Part shown: piece after piece, positions 24,672-34,800 of the stretch
Layout of the letters: each line of letters opens with the position of its first letter
Position numbering within the stretch: position 1 is the first letter of the stretch
Source of the DNA: Bacteroidota bacterium
GTDB taxonomy: Bacteria; Bacteroidota; Bacteroidia; Bacteroidales; UBA10428
Assembly: GCA_023442525.1 (NCBI GenBank)
Contig: JAEZZA010000016.1
Location: 1-64,000 of the forward strand
Length of the DNA: 64,000 nt
Direction: 5' to 3'
The notes under the pieces: generated by a model
What the model was told of the DNA's origin: nothing
Seen by the model: only the letters and a program-made list of their open reading frames with translations
Database searches by the model: none
Made by a program: the position numbers and the translations under genes

Positions 24672-25808
24672 TTACACCTTTACAAAAATCTTTTTTCGGT
24701 ACATGTATCTTAATATCAGGAATATTACAACAAACGCGGCTACAGCCCTGATGAACGGATACCAGTTACCTGTATATTTTTCGAGCCCGCCGGTGAATAC
24801 ATCCGAAACGAGACCAAAATCGAACAGATGCCATGCCGTGTAGGCCACAATAGCATTTGATCCGATGATTATGAATGGTTTCGACCAGCTATTGGTTTTA
24901 ATCATATCAGTCATAAGATAAAAGAACGCCATCATCAGATAACATATTCCTCCTGCAAAAAGTACAAACGATCCGGTCCAGATATGTTTAATTATCGGAT
25001 GAACAGGATGCCACAATTTAGCCAGCACGATCAGGCCTGCACCGGCAATAAGTAACCACCGGAATTTGTACACCGGAGTACGGTTCGACTTTAGCAAATA
25101 CCCGGCAAATACACCAAGCATGGCTGTGGCGCCGAAGTTCAGGCTGCTAAATATCCAGGTATATGTTGTTCCATCCTGAAAACGTCCCAATAATAGCTTA
25201 TCAATAAACAGTGCTATATTTTGTTCAGGGAGGTACAGGTTGGCACCGGCCCCGGGCACAGGCACAAAGACCATGACCAGCCAGTAAATCATCATCAGAC
25301 CGATGGTGGCCACAATTTGCATTCTCACGTTCAGATAAAGAATAAATACACAGGCAATCAGATATCCTGCCGCAATGGCCTGCAGTGTGTTACTATAAAA
25401 CTTTATTCTATCCGGATCATAGGAAAGCAGGCTTCCCTGAACCATCATACCCAGAATCCATAAAATAATAACCCGCTTAATAATATGAGGCCAAAGGGCC
25501 GATTTGTCAGGATTACGTCCCAGTCGCGATGCCATTGAAAATGGCATTGAAACACCGGCCAGCCACACAAAAAGAGGCATGATGATGTCGTAGAATCTGA
25601 AGCCAAGCCATTCCACATGGTCAAGTTGTGTACTTATGAACCCGGTGGTTTTTGAGTGGAATATCAAATCAAGACTTTTAAAAATCACTTCACCCCCCAT
25701 AATCCAAAACATATCGAATCCGCGAAGTGCATCTACGGATAATAAACGACCCGCCTTTTCAACAGCGGGTTTCACACGGTATTGTTCAAGCGAACTGAAA
25801 ATTCTCAT
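24672..25808 (-). CDS. membrane acyltransferase, DUF5009/heparan-alpha-glucosaminide N-acetyltransferase-like
   Basis: The 378-residue protein has about 10 membrane segments and begins, after a short cytoplasmic stretch, with LLSVDALRGFDMFWIMGGE. That is the start of the acyltransferase families related to HGSNAT (DUF5009/DUF1624). A conserved histidine is expected in the first periplasmic loop; HVEWLGFRFYDIIMPLF fits. These proteins are thought to transfer acetyl groups from cytoplasmic acetyl-CoA to a glycan outside. The acceptor is unknown. Confidence 0.8.
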   Translation of the reverse strand: MRIFSSLEQYRVKPAVEKAGRLLSVDALRGFDMFWIMGGEVIFKSLDLIFHSKTTGFISTQLDHVEWLGFRFYDIIMPLFVWLAGVSMPFSMASRLGRNPDKSALWPHIIKRVIILWILGMMVQGSLLSYDPDRIKFYSNTLQAIAAGYLIACVFILYLNVRMQIVATIGLMMIYWLVMVFVPVPGAGANLYLPEQNIALFIDKLLLGRFQDGTTYTWIFSSLNFGATAMLGVFAGYLLKSNRTPVYKFRWLLIAGAGLIVLAKLWHPVHPIIKHIWTGSFVLFAGGICYLMMAFFYLMTDMIKTNSWSKPFIIIGSNAIVAYTAWHLFDFGLVSDVFTGGLEKYTGNWYPFIRAVAAFVVIFLILRYMYRKKIFVKV

Positions 25809-25825
25809 TTTATGGTATTTTAATC

Positions 25826-25833
25826 TAAATTTG
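25826..25833 (+). promoter_or_regulatory. -7 box (TAAATTTG) for dsbD
   Basis: TAAATTTG fits TAnnTTTG and lies 22 bases before the ATG at 25856, in the 47-base divergent gap. Confidence 0.55.
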
Positions 25834-25855
25834 CACTTATTATTAAGATTTCCAA

Positions 25856-27871
25856 ATGAAACAGCGACTAATTGCAGTTATTATCGTTTTAATGATCCTT
25901 CCAACCGTTAGCTCCCAGGTTATTAAGACGGTAAAATGGTCATTTACATCCAAACAGATAGATGCCACACATGTCGACCTTTATTTTAAGGCTACCATCA
26001 ACAGCCCCTGGCATATGTACGGGTTAAACATTCCGGATGGCGGCCCCATTCCAACTTCAATTCATTTCGAAGAACCGGAGGGTTACGTTGCAGTTGGCAA
26101 ACCCTCACAATCGCCTAAGCCTGAAATAGTCGACGATAAGATCTTCAACATGAAGCTCGAACTTCATGCAAAGGAAGTCACTTTTACTCATCGGATCAAA
26201 AAAACAACAACTGATAGTATCAGGGTTAAAGGATTACTGGAATACATGACATGCAGTGATATGCAGTGCGTTTTAGGTGAGCAGGATTTTGAATTCCGGT
26301 TTAAAGGAATTGATGACGCACTTCCCCCCGCTGAATTGGAAGCCCTGTCTGTTAAGGAGGAAACTGCAGCCGCTGATACTATCGCGGAAGTGCCTGCCTC
26401 CTCAAATGACAGCACAACAGTTACGGCAACCGGTCAGTTGGCCTCCGGTTCGGCAAATACTGCAAAGAAAACCTTGTGGGGGGTATTTTTCCTGTCGCTG
26501 ATTGCCGGATTGGGGGGACTCCTCACGCCGTGCGTATACCCGATGATCCCCATGACGGTATCGTATTTTCTCAGAGGTGATAAATCACGTTCAAAAGCCA
26601 TATCCGAAGCTTTGGTTTTCGGCTTGTCTATCGTATTCCTATATACCATGATAGGCGTGCTGGTGGCAATATTTAAAAATCCAAACGCGGTTAATAATTT
26701 CACCACACACTGGATTACGAATACTGTCTTCTTCGTGATTTTCATTGTTCTGGCAGCCTCATTCTTCGGGATGTTCGAAATAACACTGCCATCGGGATTT
26801 GCGAATAAAGTCGACCGTCAGGCCGATCGCGGTGGCTACATAGGAGCCTTTTTTATGGCACTGGCCATGGCTATTCTTTCGTTTTCATGTACAGGACCAA
26901 TTGTAGCCTCACTGTTGATAAAAGCCTCACAGGGTGAGGTGGTTGAACCCATCATTGGAATGGCTGGTTTTTCAATTGTTTTTGCCCTGCCTTTCACTTT
27001 GTTCGCCATATTTCCTTCATGGTTGCAGGGATTGCCAAAATCCGGAGGATGGCTTAATTCAATTAAAATTTTCTTTGCCTTTATCATGCTCGCCTTTTCG
27101 ATATACTTCCTGGCAAAGATCGATCAGTCGTACCATCTGAATCTTATAAGCCGCAGCCTCTTTATCAGTATCTGGGTGGTGATATTTGTGCTTCTGGGTA
27201 TTTACTTATTGGGAAAACTACGGTTCCTGCACGACAGTCCGGTTGATCATGTAGGTGTTCCCCGTTTCCTGATCTCCGTCGCCAGTTTGTCATTTGCAAT
27301 GTACCTGTTTACAGGACTTTTTGGTAATGAGCTAAAGGGACTCTCGTCTATACTTCCTCCGCCCGATAAACAGCTTACTGTATCATCAGCCGTAACTGTT
27401 AAATCAGATGAAATATGCAATACTCCCAAATATGCTGATTTCCTGTCGTTACCTCACGAATTGAACGGGTACTTCGAGTACGATGAAGCACTTGCCTGTG
27501 CGCGTGAGCAAAACAAGCCGGTGTTTGTCGATTTTGTCGGCCATACATGTTCAAATTGCAAAAAAATGTACGCCGAAGTTTGGTCCGATCCGCGCGTGCT
27601 GAAAATACTGAAAGAAAAATTCATTGTGGTGGCTCTTTACACCGACGATAAGACCAAACTCCCCGAAAACGAATGGATTACATCCTCCGTTGACGGCAAA
27701 GTGAAGAATACTATGGGCCGGAAAAACCAGGATCTACAGATCCAACGGTTTAATTCAAACGCACTCCCGCTATATGCCATTGTAGACGGTAACGGTAATG
27801 ACCTTTCAAAAGACTACTACACCTATAATCCCGACATTGACAAGTTCATTCAGTGGCTGGAAAGCATTTGA
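25856..27871 (+). CDS. dsbD: thiol:disulfide interchange protein DsbD
   Basis: The 671-residue protein passes electrons from cytoplasmic thioredoxin across the inner membrane to periplasmic thiols. Parts in order: signal peptide (about 1-20), periplasmic alpha domain with a cysteine pair (MTCSDMQCVLGE, about residue 130), eight-helix CcdA-like core (about 200-490, CVYPMIPMTVSYF), and a C-terminal thioredoxin domain with CSNC in HTCSNCKKMYAEVW. The length is typical of the bacteroidal form. It appears monocistronic. Confidence 0.93.
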   Translation: MKQRLIAVIIVLMILPTVSSQVIKTVKWSFTSKQIDATHVDLYFKATINSPWHMYGLNIPDGGPIPTSIHFEEPEGYVAVGKPSQSPKPEIVDDKIFNMKLELHAKEVTFTHRIKKTTTDSIRVKGLLEYMTCSDMQCVLGEQDFEFRFKGIDDALPPAELEALSVKEETAAADTIAEVPASSNDSTTVTATGQLASGSANTAKKTLWGVFFLSLIAGLGGLLTPCVYPMIPMTVSYFLRGDKSRSKAISEALVFGLSIVFLYTMIGVLVAIFKNPNAVNNFTTHWITNTVFFVIFIVLAASFFGMFEITLPSGFANKVDRQADRGGYIGAFFMALAMAILSFSCTGPIVASLLIKASQGEVVEPIIGMAGFSIVFALPFTLFAIFPSWLQGLPKSGGWLNSIKIFFAFIMLAFSIYFLAKIDQSYHLNLISRSLFISIWVVIFVLLGIYLLGKLRFLHDSPVDHVGVPRFLISVASLSFAMYLFTGLFGNELKGLSSILPPPDKQLTVSSAVTVKSDEICNTPKYADFLSLPHELNGYFEYDEALACAREQNKPVFVDFVGHTCSNCKKMYAEVWSDPRVLKILKEKFIVVALYTDDKTKLPENEWITSSVDGKVKNTMGRKNQDLQIQRFNSNALPLYAIVDGNGNDLSKDYYTYNPDIDKFIQWLESI

Positions 27872-27887
27872 TTTTGTCATTTTGTCC

Positions 27888-27911
27888 GACATATTTTCAT
27901 AAAAATATGTC
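27888..27911. promoter_or_regulatory. perfect 10-bp inverted repeat in the leader of the small heat-shock gene
   Basis: GACATATTTT (27888-27897) and AAAATATGTC (27902-27911) surround a CATA loop. TTTTGTCATTTTGTC-like words repeat on both sides (27872-27926). It lies about 95 bases upstream of the hsp20 start, so an operator or RNA thermometer is possible. It may also end the dsbD transcript, though only T-rich words follow. Confidence 0.45.
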
Positions 27912-28005
27912 ATTTTGTCATTTTTTCTCAATGGCATTCAATTTGAAAATAACATAACTGAATTTGAAAATGATGTTTAACAAAATTATTTGGGAGGAAA
28001 GAGTT

Positions 28006-28437
28006 ATGTTACCTTCATTGAGAACAGCAAATGCGTGGCCGAATCTGGTAGAGGAATTCTTTAATGGCGACATTTTCCCCAGGTTCTTTGATGTAGAAAC
28101 AAGGCGTAGTCTTCCGGCAGTTAACATTATTGAAGGCAAAGATGATTACCGGATTGAATTAGCTGCTCCGGGACTACGAAAAGAAGATTTCAAACTAAAC
28201 CTTGATAACAATGTGCTGACGGTTTCATCCGAAAAGGAAGAAAAACAGGAAAGCAATGATGACAAGGTAATGCGCAGGGAGTTCAGTTATTATTCGTTCA
28301 AACGTTCTTTCACTTTGCCTGATAGTGTTGATGCCGACAAAATTTCTGCGTCACACAAAGACGGGATACTGAATATCCTGATCCCCAAAAGGGAAGAAGC
28401 AAAGCAGAAACCGTCGAGGGATATTAAGGTTCTGTAA
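28006..28437 (+). CDS. small heat-shock protein, Hsp20/alpha-crystallin family
   Basis: The 143-residue ATP-independent holdase has an N-terminal arm with aromatic residues (NAWPNLVEEFFNGD), the alpha-crystallin domain (about 37-130; PAVNIIEGKDDYRIELAAPGL, SASHKDGILNILIPK) and a short C-terminal tail. The open frame reaches back to 27964. I prefer the ATG at 28006 because homologues start MLP and a purine-rich GGAGGAAAGAG precedes it, which is unusual for this phylum. A strong terminator follows. Confidence 0.9.
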   Translation: MLPSLRTANAWPNLVEEFFNGDIFPRFFDVETRRSLPAVNIIEGKDDYRIELAAPGLRKEDFKLNLDNNVLTVSSEKEEKQESNDDKVMRREFSYYSFKRSFTLPDSVDADKISASHKDGILNILIPKREEAKQKPSRDIKVL

Positions 28438-28462
28438 ATACCTGTCGTGACTTACGATATAG

Positions 28463-28500
28463 CACCCTTCGGAGCGAAAGCTCTGAAGGGTGTTTTTTTA
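28463..28500 (+). terminator. rho-independent terminator with GAAA tetraloop
   Basis: CACCCTTCGGAGC and GCTCTGAAGGGTG pair around GAAA, with one mismatch, followed by a T run. It ends the hsp20 transcript. The T run merges into the next gene's -7 box. Confidence 0.9.
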
Positions 28501-28508
28501 TATATTTG
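28501..28508 (+). promoter_or_regulatory. -7 box (TATATTTG) for the Gfo/Idh lipoprotein gene
   Basis: TATATTTG fits TAnnTTTG, directly after the terminator T run and 17 bases before the ATG at 28526. It argues against the longer frame that opens with GTG at 28490. Confidence 0.5.
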
Positions 28509-28525
28509 ATAGAAAAATCGATGTC

Positions 28526-29890
28526 ATGTCACACAAACTGCTTCTTTGTTCTGCTGTTTTTCTCATCCTATCCTGTAAACCCCATAGTAATTCCGACAAT
28601 AAAGTGAAGTTAATCACGCTCGATCCGGGTCATTTCCATGCTGCCCTTGTACAGAAATCAATGTATGCGGATGTTGACCCGAATGTTTTTGTGTATGCGC
28701 CGGGAGGTACCGATCTGCAGGAACATCTGGCAAGGATAAATAATTATAATAGTCAATCTGAATCCCCTACCCTTTGGAATGAGCAGGTATATGAAGGAAG
28801 CGATTTCTTCGAAAAAATGATCAGAGAAAAAAAGGGCAATGTTGTTGTTTTGGCCGGAAACAATCAGAAGAAAACCGATTACATAAACCGGTCCATTCAG
28901 GCAGGACTGAATGTTCTGGCCGATAAGCCAATGGCGATTAACAGGACAGGCTTTGAATTGCTGCTGAAGGCATTTGATGCCGCAGGAGAAAAAGGTCTGT
29001 TATTATATGATATAATGACGGAACGAAGCGAGATTACTACCCTGCTTCAGAGAGAATTCTCAATGGATACACTGATATTCGGGCATCTTGAAAAGGGTAC
29101 TCCCGATGATCCGGCTGTTACCAAAGAAAGTGTCCATCATTTCTTCAAATATGTTTCGGGTGCTCCGCTGAAAAGGCCGGCCTGGTTTTTTGATGTGGAA
29201 CAACAGGGAGATGGGATGGTTGATGTAACAACCCACCTTGTAGACCTGATACAATGGGAATGTTTTCCCGAACAGGTAATTGACTACAGGCATGACATTA
29301 TCATCGACTCATCACGTAGATGGCCAACGGTGCTTACTCCGTTACAGTTCAGGGAAGTGACATCGGAAGTTGCCTATCCGGAATATTTAAATAAATATGT
29401 AAAAGACTCCTTATTGAATGTATTCAGCAACGGCGTGATCAATTACAGGATTAACGGAGTTCACGCACGTATTTCGGTTGCATGGAATTACATGGCTCCC
29501 GAAGGAACCGGAGATACACATTTCTCAATAATGAAAGGTACTTTTTGCGATCTGATCATCAGGCAGGGTAAGGAGCAGAATTACAAACCCGTATTATATA
29601 TTGAGGCCAAGGTTCCATATACAAAAATTTACGATGCATTATATGCAAAGCTACATTTGCTGCAGAACACATATCCCGGTTTGCATTTCAACCTGAACGA
29701 TAAAGGCTGGGAAGTGGTTATTCCCGACAAATACCGTATCGGGCACGAAGAACATTTTGCACAGGTAATGGAACGCTTCCTGGAATATCTGAAACAAGGG
29801 AATATTCCGGAATGGGAAATCCCCAATATGAAAGCGAAATACTACACAACTACCAGAGCACTGGAGATGGCAACATCTTCGGCAAAATAG
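28526..29890 (+). CDS. Gfo/Idh/MocA-like oxidoreductase, lipoprotein
   Basis: The 454-residue protein has a lipoprotein signal (LILSC, Cys 17) and a divergent Rossmann-type N-terminal half (VVVLAGNNQKK, ADKPMAI). It ends in the bacteroidal putative oxidoreductase C-terminal domain (HHFFKYVSGAPLKRPAWFFDVEQQGDGMVDVTTHLVDLIQW). The EKP motif of canonical Gfo/Idh enzymes is ADKP here. Substrates of this exported subgroup are unknown, though sugars are likely. It lies immediately upstream of the sigma factor gene of the PUL but has its own promoter. Confidence 0.8.
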   Translation: MSHKLLLCSAVFLILSCKPHSNSDNKVKLITLDPGHFHAALVQKSMYADVDPNVFVYAPGGTDLQEHLARINNYNSQSESPTLWNEQVYEGSDFFEKMIREKKGNVVVLAGNNQKKTDYINRSIQAGLNVLADKPMAINRTGFELLLKAFDAAGEKGLLLYDIMTERSEITTLLQREFSMDTLIFGHLEKGTPDDPAVTKESVHHFFKYVSGAPLKRPAWFFDVEQQGDGMVDVTTHLVDLIQWECFPEQVIDYRHDIIIDSSRRWPTVLTPLQFREVTSEVAYPEYLNKYVKDSLLNVFSNGVINYRINGVHARISVAWNYMAPEGTGDTHFSIMKGTFCDLIIRQGKEQNYKPVLYIEAKVPYTKIYDALYAKLHLLQNTYPGLHFNLNDKGWEVVIPDKYRIGHEEHFAQVMERFLEYLKQGNIPEWEIPNMKAKYYTTTRALEMATSSAK

Positions 29891-29924
29891 GAAAAAAGTC
29901 ACTGTTAAAGGAGCTTATTTTGTA

Positions 29925-29932
29925 TATATTTG
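29925..29932 (+). promoter_or_regulatory. -7 box (TATATTTG) for the PUL sigma factor gene
   Basis: TATATTTG fits TAnnTTTG and ends 17 bases before the ATG at 29950. Confidence 0.55.
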
Positions 29933-29949
29933 ATATCAGATAGCCAATT

Positions 29950-30513
29950 ATGCCTGATAAAACTATATGGCAAGCCTTCCTTTCGGGTGATAAAACTGCA
30001 TTGACTGAAGTTTTCATGACTAACTATGATGATCTATATCGTTATGGATATAAACTGATAAGAGACAAGAACCTGGTTGAAGATGCCATTCAGGACTTAT
30101 TCTTCAGACTTTGGAAAAACAGGTCGGCCATCAGACAGGTTGATAATCCGAAACCTTATCTTTTCAAGTCGTTACGTAATCATATAAGGGATAGTATCAG
30201 TAAAATCAGGCCTTGTGTTGAACTTTGTGATATTACAGAAGACCACCTGAACATTGAATACTCTTATGAGGATTTCCTGGTCAATGATCAGATAACTAAA
30301 TCAATCAGGCAAAAAGTAGTTGATGCATTAAATAAACTTCCTGCCAAACAGCGCGAAATCATATACCTGAGGTATTTTGAAGATATTGATTTTGACACCA
30401 TTGCCCGGATAATGGAAATCAAGGTACAATCCGTTCGTAATTCGTTGCACAGAGGAATGATAGCCCTGCGCGACCTGATGCTTCTGCAACCATTTTTAAC
30501 AATGCTGGGCTGA
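29950..30513 (+). CDS. ECF-type RNA polymerase sigma factor
   Basis: The 187-residue sigma-70 family protein has region 2 (about 20-90; YGYKLIRDKNLVEDAIQDLFFRLWK) and region 4 (about 115-180; ALNKLPAKQREIIYLRYFED, MEIKVQSVRNSLHRGM). It lacks regions 1 and 3, as ECF factors do. With the FecR-like gene 89 bases downstream and the STN-bearing SusC, it forms a trans-envelope signalling cascade that should switch on the PUL when its glycan is bound. Confidence 0.93.
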   Translation: MPDKTIWQAFLSGDKTALTEVFMTNYDDLYRYGYKLIRDKNLVEDAIQDLFFRLWKNRSAIRQVDNPKPYLFKSLRNHIRDSISKIRPCVELCDITEDHLNIEYSYEDFLVNDQITKSIRQKVVDALNKLPAKQREIIYLRYFEDIDFDTIARIMEIKVQSVRNSLHRGMIALRDLMLLQPFLTMLG

Positions 30514-30602
30514 CCGGCAATAATTTTTCATTTTTTTTCTTAAAAACTGAGTATAAAATCATTTTTGCTCCGTGATAACTATGTAATTAATATAAGTTAT
30601 TG

Positions 30603-31664
30603 ATGGATTCAAAAAGTTATTATCGTTTTGAGGATTTTTTGCTTGACGACTCTTTCAAAGAGTTTCTTTTAAGGTCTGATGAAAAGTCGGTTAAATATTG
30701 GGAAGAGTGGATTGACCTTCATCCGGAAGTAAAGGAAGAGATAGACCGTGCTACAAAAGTAATGCTTACATTAACGGGCCCGAACAAAACCCAGGTTACA
30801 TCCGACAGTAAAGAAGAACTTAAAAAACTCCTGAAAAGGATCCATTCCGATGAAAAAAGAAATTCAATTATCAGGCGCCTGTCATATACGGTAGCAAAAG
30901 TGGCTGCGGTGATCCTGATATGTTCAGGTGTGTTCTGGATGGGTTATCACTTGTCGACACAGGAAAATATCAAATCCCAAAAAACATCTTATAATGAAAT
31001 TATTGTACCGGTGGGAGAAAAATCTCAGATCATATTGTCAGATGGCACACATGTCTGGATTAATTCGGGAAGTCGGTTCAAATATCCTCTGAGTTTCGGT
31101 CTGGACACACGACAGGTAATTCTGGAAGGTGAAGCTTTCTTTGATGTAACAAAAAACAGGAAAGATTTCATTGTCACCACTAACGATGCCGATATAAGGG
31201 TACTGGGCACAGCATTCAATGTGAAATCTTACCCGGGTGACCAACGAACCCAGACCACGGTGGTAAGAGGTCTGGTAAAAGTTTACAGTAAAACAAAAGG
31301 TACAAAACCCGTATTAATAGGTCCTGCTCAAATGGCTGTGATCAATGATCAGCCGGAATCGGCTAACACCAAAGCCAATCATAATAAGCTTTCAGTAATA
31401 GATAATGTAAATACCCTGGCAGTTACATCGTGGAAAGATCAATTACTGGTTTTTGCCGATGAAACATTTGAGGATCTGTCCATCAAAATGGAAAGATGGT
31501 ATAATATGAAGATTCGTATTGATGACAAAACGCTGAAAAAGGAAAGGTACACGGGGAAATTTGTAAATAATGAAACCATTTACCAGGTTCTTGAGGCTAT
31601 AGCGGTCACCACCCCAATAAAATACAAAGTTGAAAACGACGAGATTATAATAACAAGAAAATAA
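30603..31664 (+). CDS. FecR-family anti-sigma factor
   Basis: The 353-residue inner-membrane protein has an N-terminal cytoplasmic part that should hold the sigma factor, one membrane helix at about 95-113 (AKVAAVILICSGVFWMGY), and the periplasmic FecR domain. In the latter EIIVPVGEKSQIILSDGTHVWINSGSRFKYP is split by me into the GEKSQIILSDGTHVWINSGS core, followed by LEGEAFFDVTK and VLGTAFNVKSY. A C-terminal STN-partner domain (about 270-353) ends the protein. The frame opens one codon earlier with TTG; the ATG at 30603 is preferred. Confidence 0.93.
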   Translation: MDSKSYYRFEDFLLDDSFKEFLLRSDEKSVKYWEEWIDLHPEVKEEIDRATKVMLTLTGPNKTQVTSDSKEELKKLLKRIHSDEKRNSIIRRLSYTVAKVAAVILICSGVFWMGYHLSTQENIKSQKTSYNEIIVPVGEKSQIILSDGTHVWINSGSRFKYPLSFGLDTRQVILEGEAFFDVTKNRKDFIVTTNDADIRVLGTAFNVKSYPGDQRTQTTVVRGLVKVYSKTKGTKPVLIGPAQMAVINDQPESANTKANHNKLSVIDNVNTLAVTSWKDQLLVFADETFEDLSIKMERWYNMKIRIDDKTLKKERYTGKFVNNETIYQVLEAIAVTTPIKYKVENDEIIITRK

Positions 31665-31724
31665 CCCTGATTATAAACTTAAAATCTATTGCCTATGGTA
31701 CGAAACAAACCAATTAATTAAAAA

Positions 31725-31750
31725 CCGGAAGATGCGCTAACATCTTCCGG
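31725..31750 (+). promoter_or_regulatory. leader hairpin 1 of susC, loop CGCTAA
   Basis: CCGGAAGATG (31725-31734) and CATCTTCCGG (31741-31750) form a perfect 10-bp stem around CGCTAA. No T run follows, so it is not a classical terminator. It lies 71 bases before the susC start and has a partner hairpin with the same loop. Confidence 0.7.
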
Positions 31751-31767
31751 CCAATAGAAAGCTAACC

Positions 31768-31793
31768 GTTACGCTTTCGCTAAAAAGCGTAAC
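31768..31793 (+). promoter_or_regulatory. leader hairpin 2 of susC, same loop CGCTAA
   Basis: GTTACGCTTT (31768-31777) and AAAGCGTAAC (31784-31793) form another perfect 10-bp stem around CGCTAA, with a different stem sequence from hairpin 1. It ends 27 bases before the susC ATG, close enough to affect translation. Confidence 0.7.
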
Positions 31794-31820
31794 CATGTCA
31801 AACTTTAACCATTCAAATGT

Positions 31821-34800
31821 ATGATAAAAAAATCATTCATGCGTAGCCCCTTCTTCAGTTACGCAAAAAAACTACTTCTGATTATGAAACTGATAACGGT
31901 GATATTAATCCTGACTACACTGCAAATTTCGGCAGGTGGTTATTCTCAGGATGTGAACTTAAAACTGGATTTTCAGAACGGTACAATTTCTGATCTGATC
32001 CAGGCCATCGAGACCCAAAGCGATTTCAGGATATTCTATAAAACCGACCAGGTAAACGTTAACCAGGGTATAGTATTACCGGAGTCTGATGGTACCATTG
32101 CCGAAGTGTTAAACGCTGCATTAAGTAATAGCGATATTTCTTATTTGGTAATGGACAGGCTGATAATACTGACTAAAGAACCCCAGGTAACACAACAGCT
32201 TAAAGTAACCGGAACCATTACAGATGCCGCGACCGGTGAACCTTTGCCGGGAGTCTATGTCCTTATCGAAGGTACGGAACAGGGAGCAGTTACCGACGGC
32301 GCAGGAAGGTATTCTGTGCAGGTGCCTTCTGCCACTTCGGTACTTATCTTCTCATACGTAGGATATAATACTGAAACCATTCAGGTGGCGGGACAAACAG
32401 TCATTGACGTGTCAATGGTTTTGAATATCCAAAGCCTTGACGAAGTTGTGGTAATCGGATATGGTACCCGCAAAAAAAGCGATCTTACAGGTGCGATATC
32501 TACAGTTACCTCAAAGGAACTCAACAAGGAGATCAAAATGTCGCCTGAGATGGCCATGCAAGGCAAAATGCCCGGAGTCCTAATATCTAATACAGGAAGC
32601 AGCCCCATCGCACGGCCTGTCGTCAGAATCCGTGGTGTAGGAACATTGGGCTACAATGATCCTTTATATGTAGTGGACGGTATACCTGTGACAGAGGGTG
32701 GAGCAAGTTCAAGCTCAGACAGGGATAGGGATATCAGGGGTCCGATAAATATTTTTAATATGATTGACCCCAATGATATTGAATCCATATCGGTGTTAAA
32801 AGATGCATCTGCAACAGCAATATATGGTGTCAGGGCATCGAACGGCGTAATACTTATTCAGACTAAACGAGGCGCAAAAGGAAAACCGAAAGTCAACGTA
32901 TCGGCCCGGTATGGCGTACAGAACCTCAATAAACGGTACGATGTAATGAACGTAAGTCAGTATGTCGACGCAAACCATGAGGCATGGGCAAATAATCCCA
33001 GTGTTGTACCAAATCCCGACTATTACAAGTTTTATGATCCTGCGTCTCCTTATTATCTTGGTAATAGCAGATCCTACACTGATGACTGGATTGACTATGG
33101 ACTTGTTAAAAATGCTGCCATCCAGGACTATAACTTAGGGGTTTCCGGTGGAAATGAAAGATCGAATTATGCGTTGGGAACAGGATTTTCAAGCCAGGAG
33201 GACGTAGTATATTACAGTAAATACGACCGCTATTCTTTTTCACTTAATTCAGATCACCAGTTGGCTCAGTGGCTTAAAGTTGGTGAATCGTTCCGCTTTG
33301 CATATTCAAAAAACGACCAGAAACCAGGTTATGGAAGTATAAATAACAAGTCGCCTCTTGATAAAGCATATATGGCTCCATGGCAACCACTTTATGATGA
33401 TGGTTCCGATGATATTAATGGTTATGATGGATGGGCATTGCCCGGCAGAACAATTGACGGTACTTTTCAGTCGCGTGGGTATGGGCTGGGCACTCAATCA
33501 AGTCCGGGTGCGAGCAAATATGTTGATTACACCAACGTGATGTTAAGGAACATGGGTACTTTCTATGCAGAATTAAGTCCTTTTACCGGATTAAGGTTCA
33601 GAGGGACTTTTAGTTTTGACCATTATTCTTATAGAACAGAAAATTATACCAGAGGTCGTGAAGTAGGCTTGTATGATGCAATAAGAGGAACCCTGCTCTC
33701 CGAAGCCGAAGCAAATCCATTTATTGTTCGCGATAATATTAACACTAACATTATCAAAGAATTCCTTGTTGGCTATAATAAAAGTATAGGTAACCATAAT
33801 TTCGATCTCATTTTAAATTACATGGATCAGAGTGTAAAATGGGATTTCGAACAAAAATCGATTACCAAGAATTCACCGATAACCAATTGGGATCAGCGCA
33901 GAATAGATGAAGGTTGGAGTGCCGAAGACAAAGGGCTTTTGTATGAGCGGAAGCCATCCGGTTTGCAGGGCTATATGGGCCGGCTGAGCTACAATTTTAA
34001 CAGCAAGTATTACATTGATGCAACAGTTCGCAGGGATGGAACATCCAAATTCGGACCCGGATATAAATGGGGAACCTTCCCTTCATTTGCTGCCGCATGG
34101 AGAATTTCAGCAGAAAAGTTCATGGGGAAAATTTCATGGCTAAACGATCTCAAAATACGCGGAGGATGGGGTGAAGTAGGAAATCAGGAAACCAAGGATT
34201 TTGCATTCCTTTCACTGGTGAATTTCAATCCCAAGTATACTCTTGGCTCACTTGGAAATGGCAATGGTACAATTCTTCCGGCCGCTGCTCTTGGCGATTT
34301 TCCAATTATAGATATGAGTTGGGAGACATCCACTACAACCAATTTTGGATTTGATGCTATTCTTTTGGGTAACAAGGTAGCCTTTACGGCAGAATATTAT
34401 CACAGGCTAACGGAAGGTATTCTTCAGGTTATAGAAATACCACTGGTTATTGGAGCCTCAAACAATCCTGTCGTGAACATGGCTAAGGTGGAGAATAAAG
34501 GATTTGAATTCCAGCTGAGCGTTAATGACCGCATTGGAGAAGTGGGATACAATGTTTCTGCCAACCTTACGACAACCAAAAATAAGGTTATGGACCTTTA
34601 TAGGAACACACCTTCGGGCGATAACTATGCAAGGATAGAGGAAGGAAGATCGATGAACTTCCTTTATGGATATAAAACAAACGGCATTTTCCAAACCGAT
34701 GCAGATGTTACTCAGTATCTTGAAGATTACGATGACCCAGGTTATGAAAATCAGAAAGCACCCGGTGACGTCAGATTCGTAGATATCCACGGAGCTCCCA

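Noticed and set aside
28490..28525. GTG as start of the Gfo/Idh lipoprotein gene
   Set aside because: It falls in the hsp20 terminator and ahead of the -7 box; the lipoprotein signal begins at the ATG at 28526.
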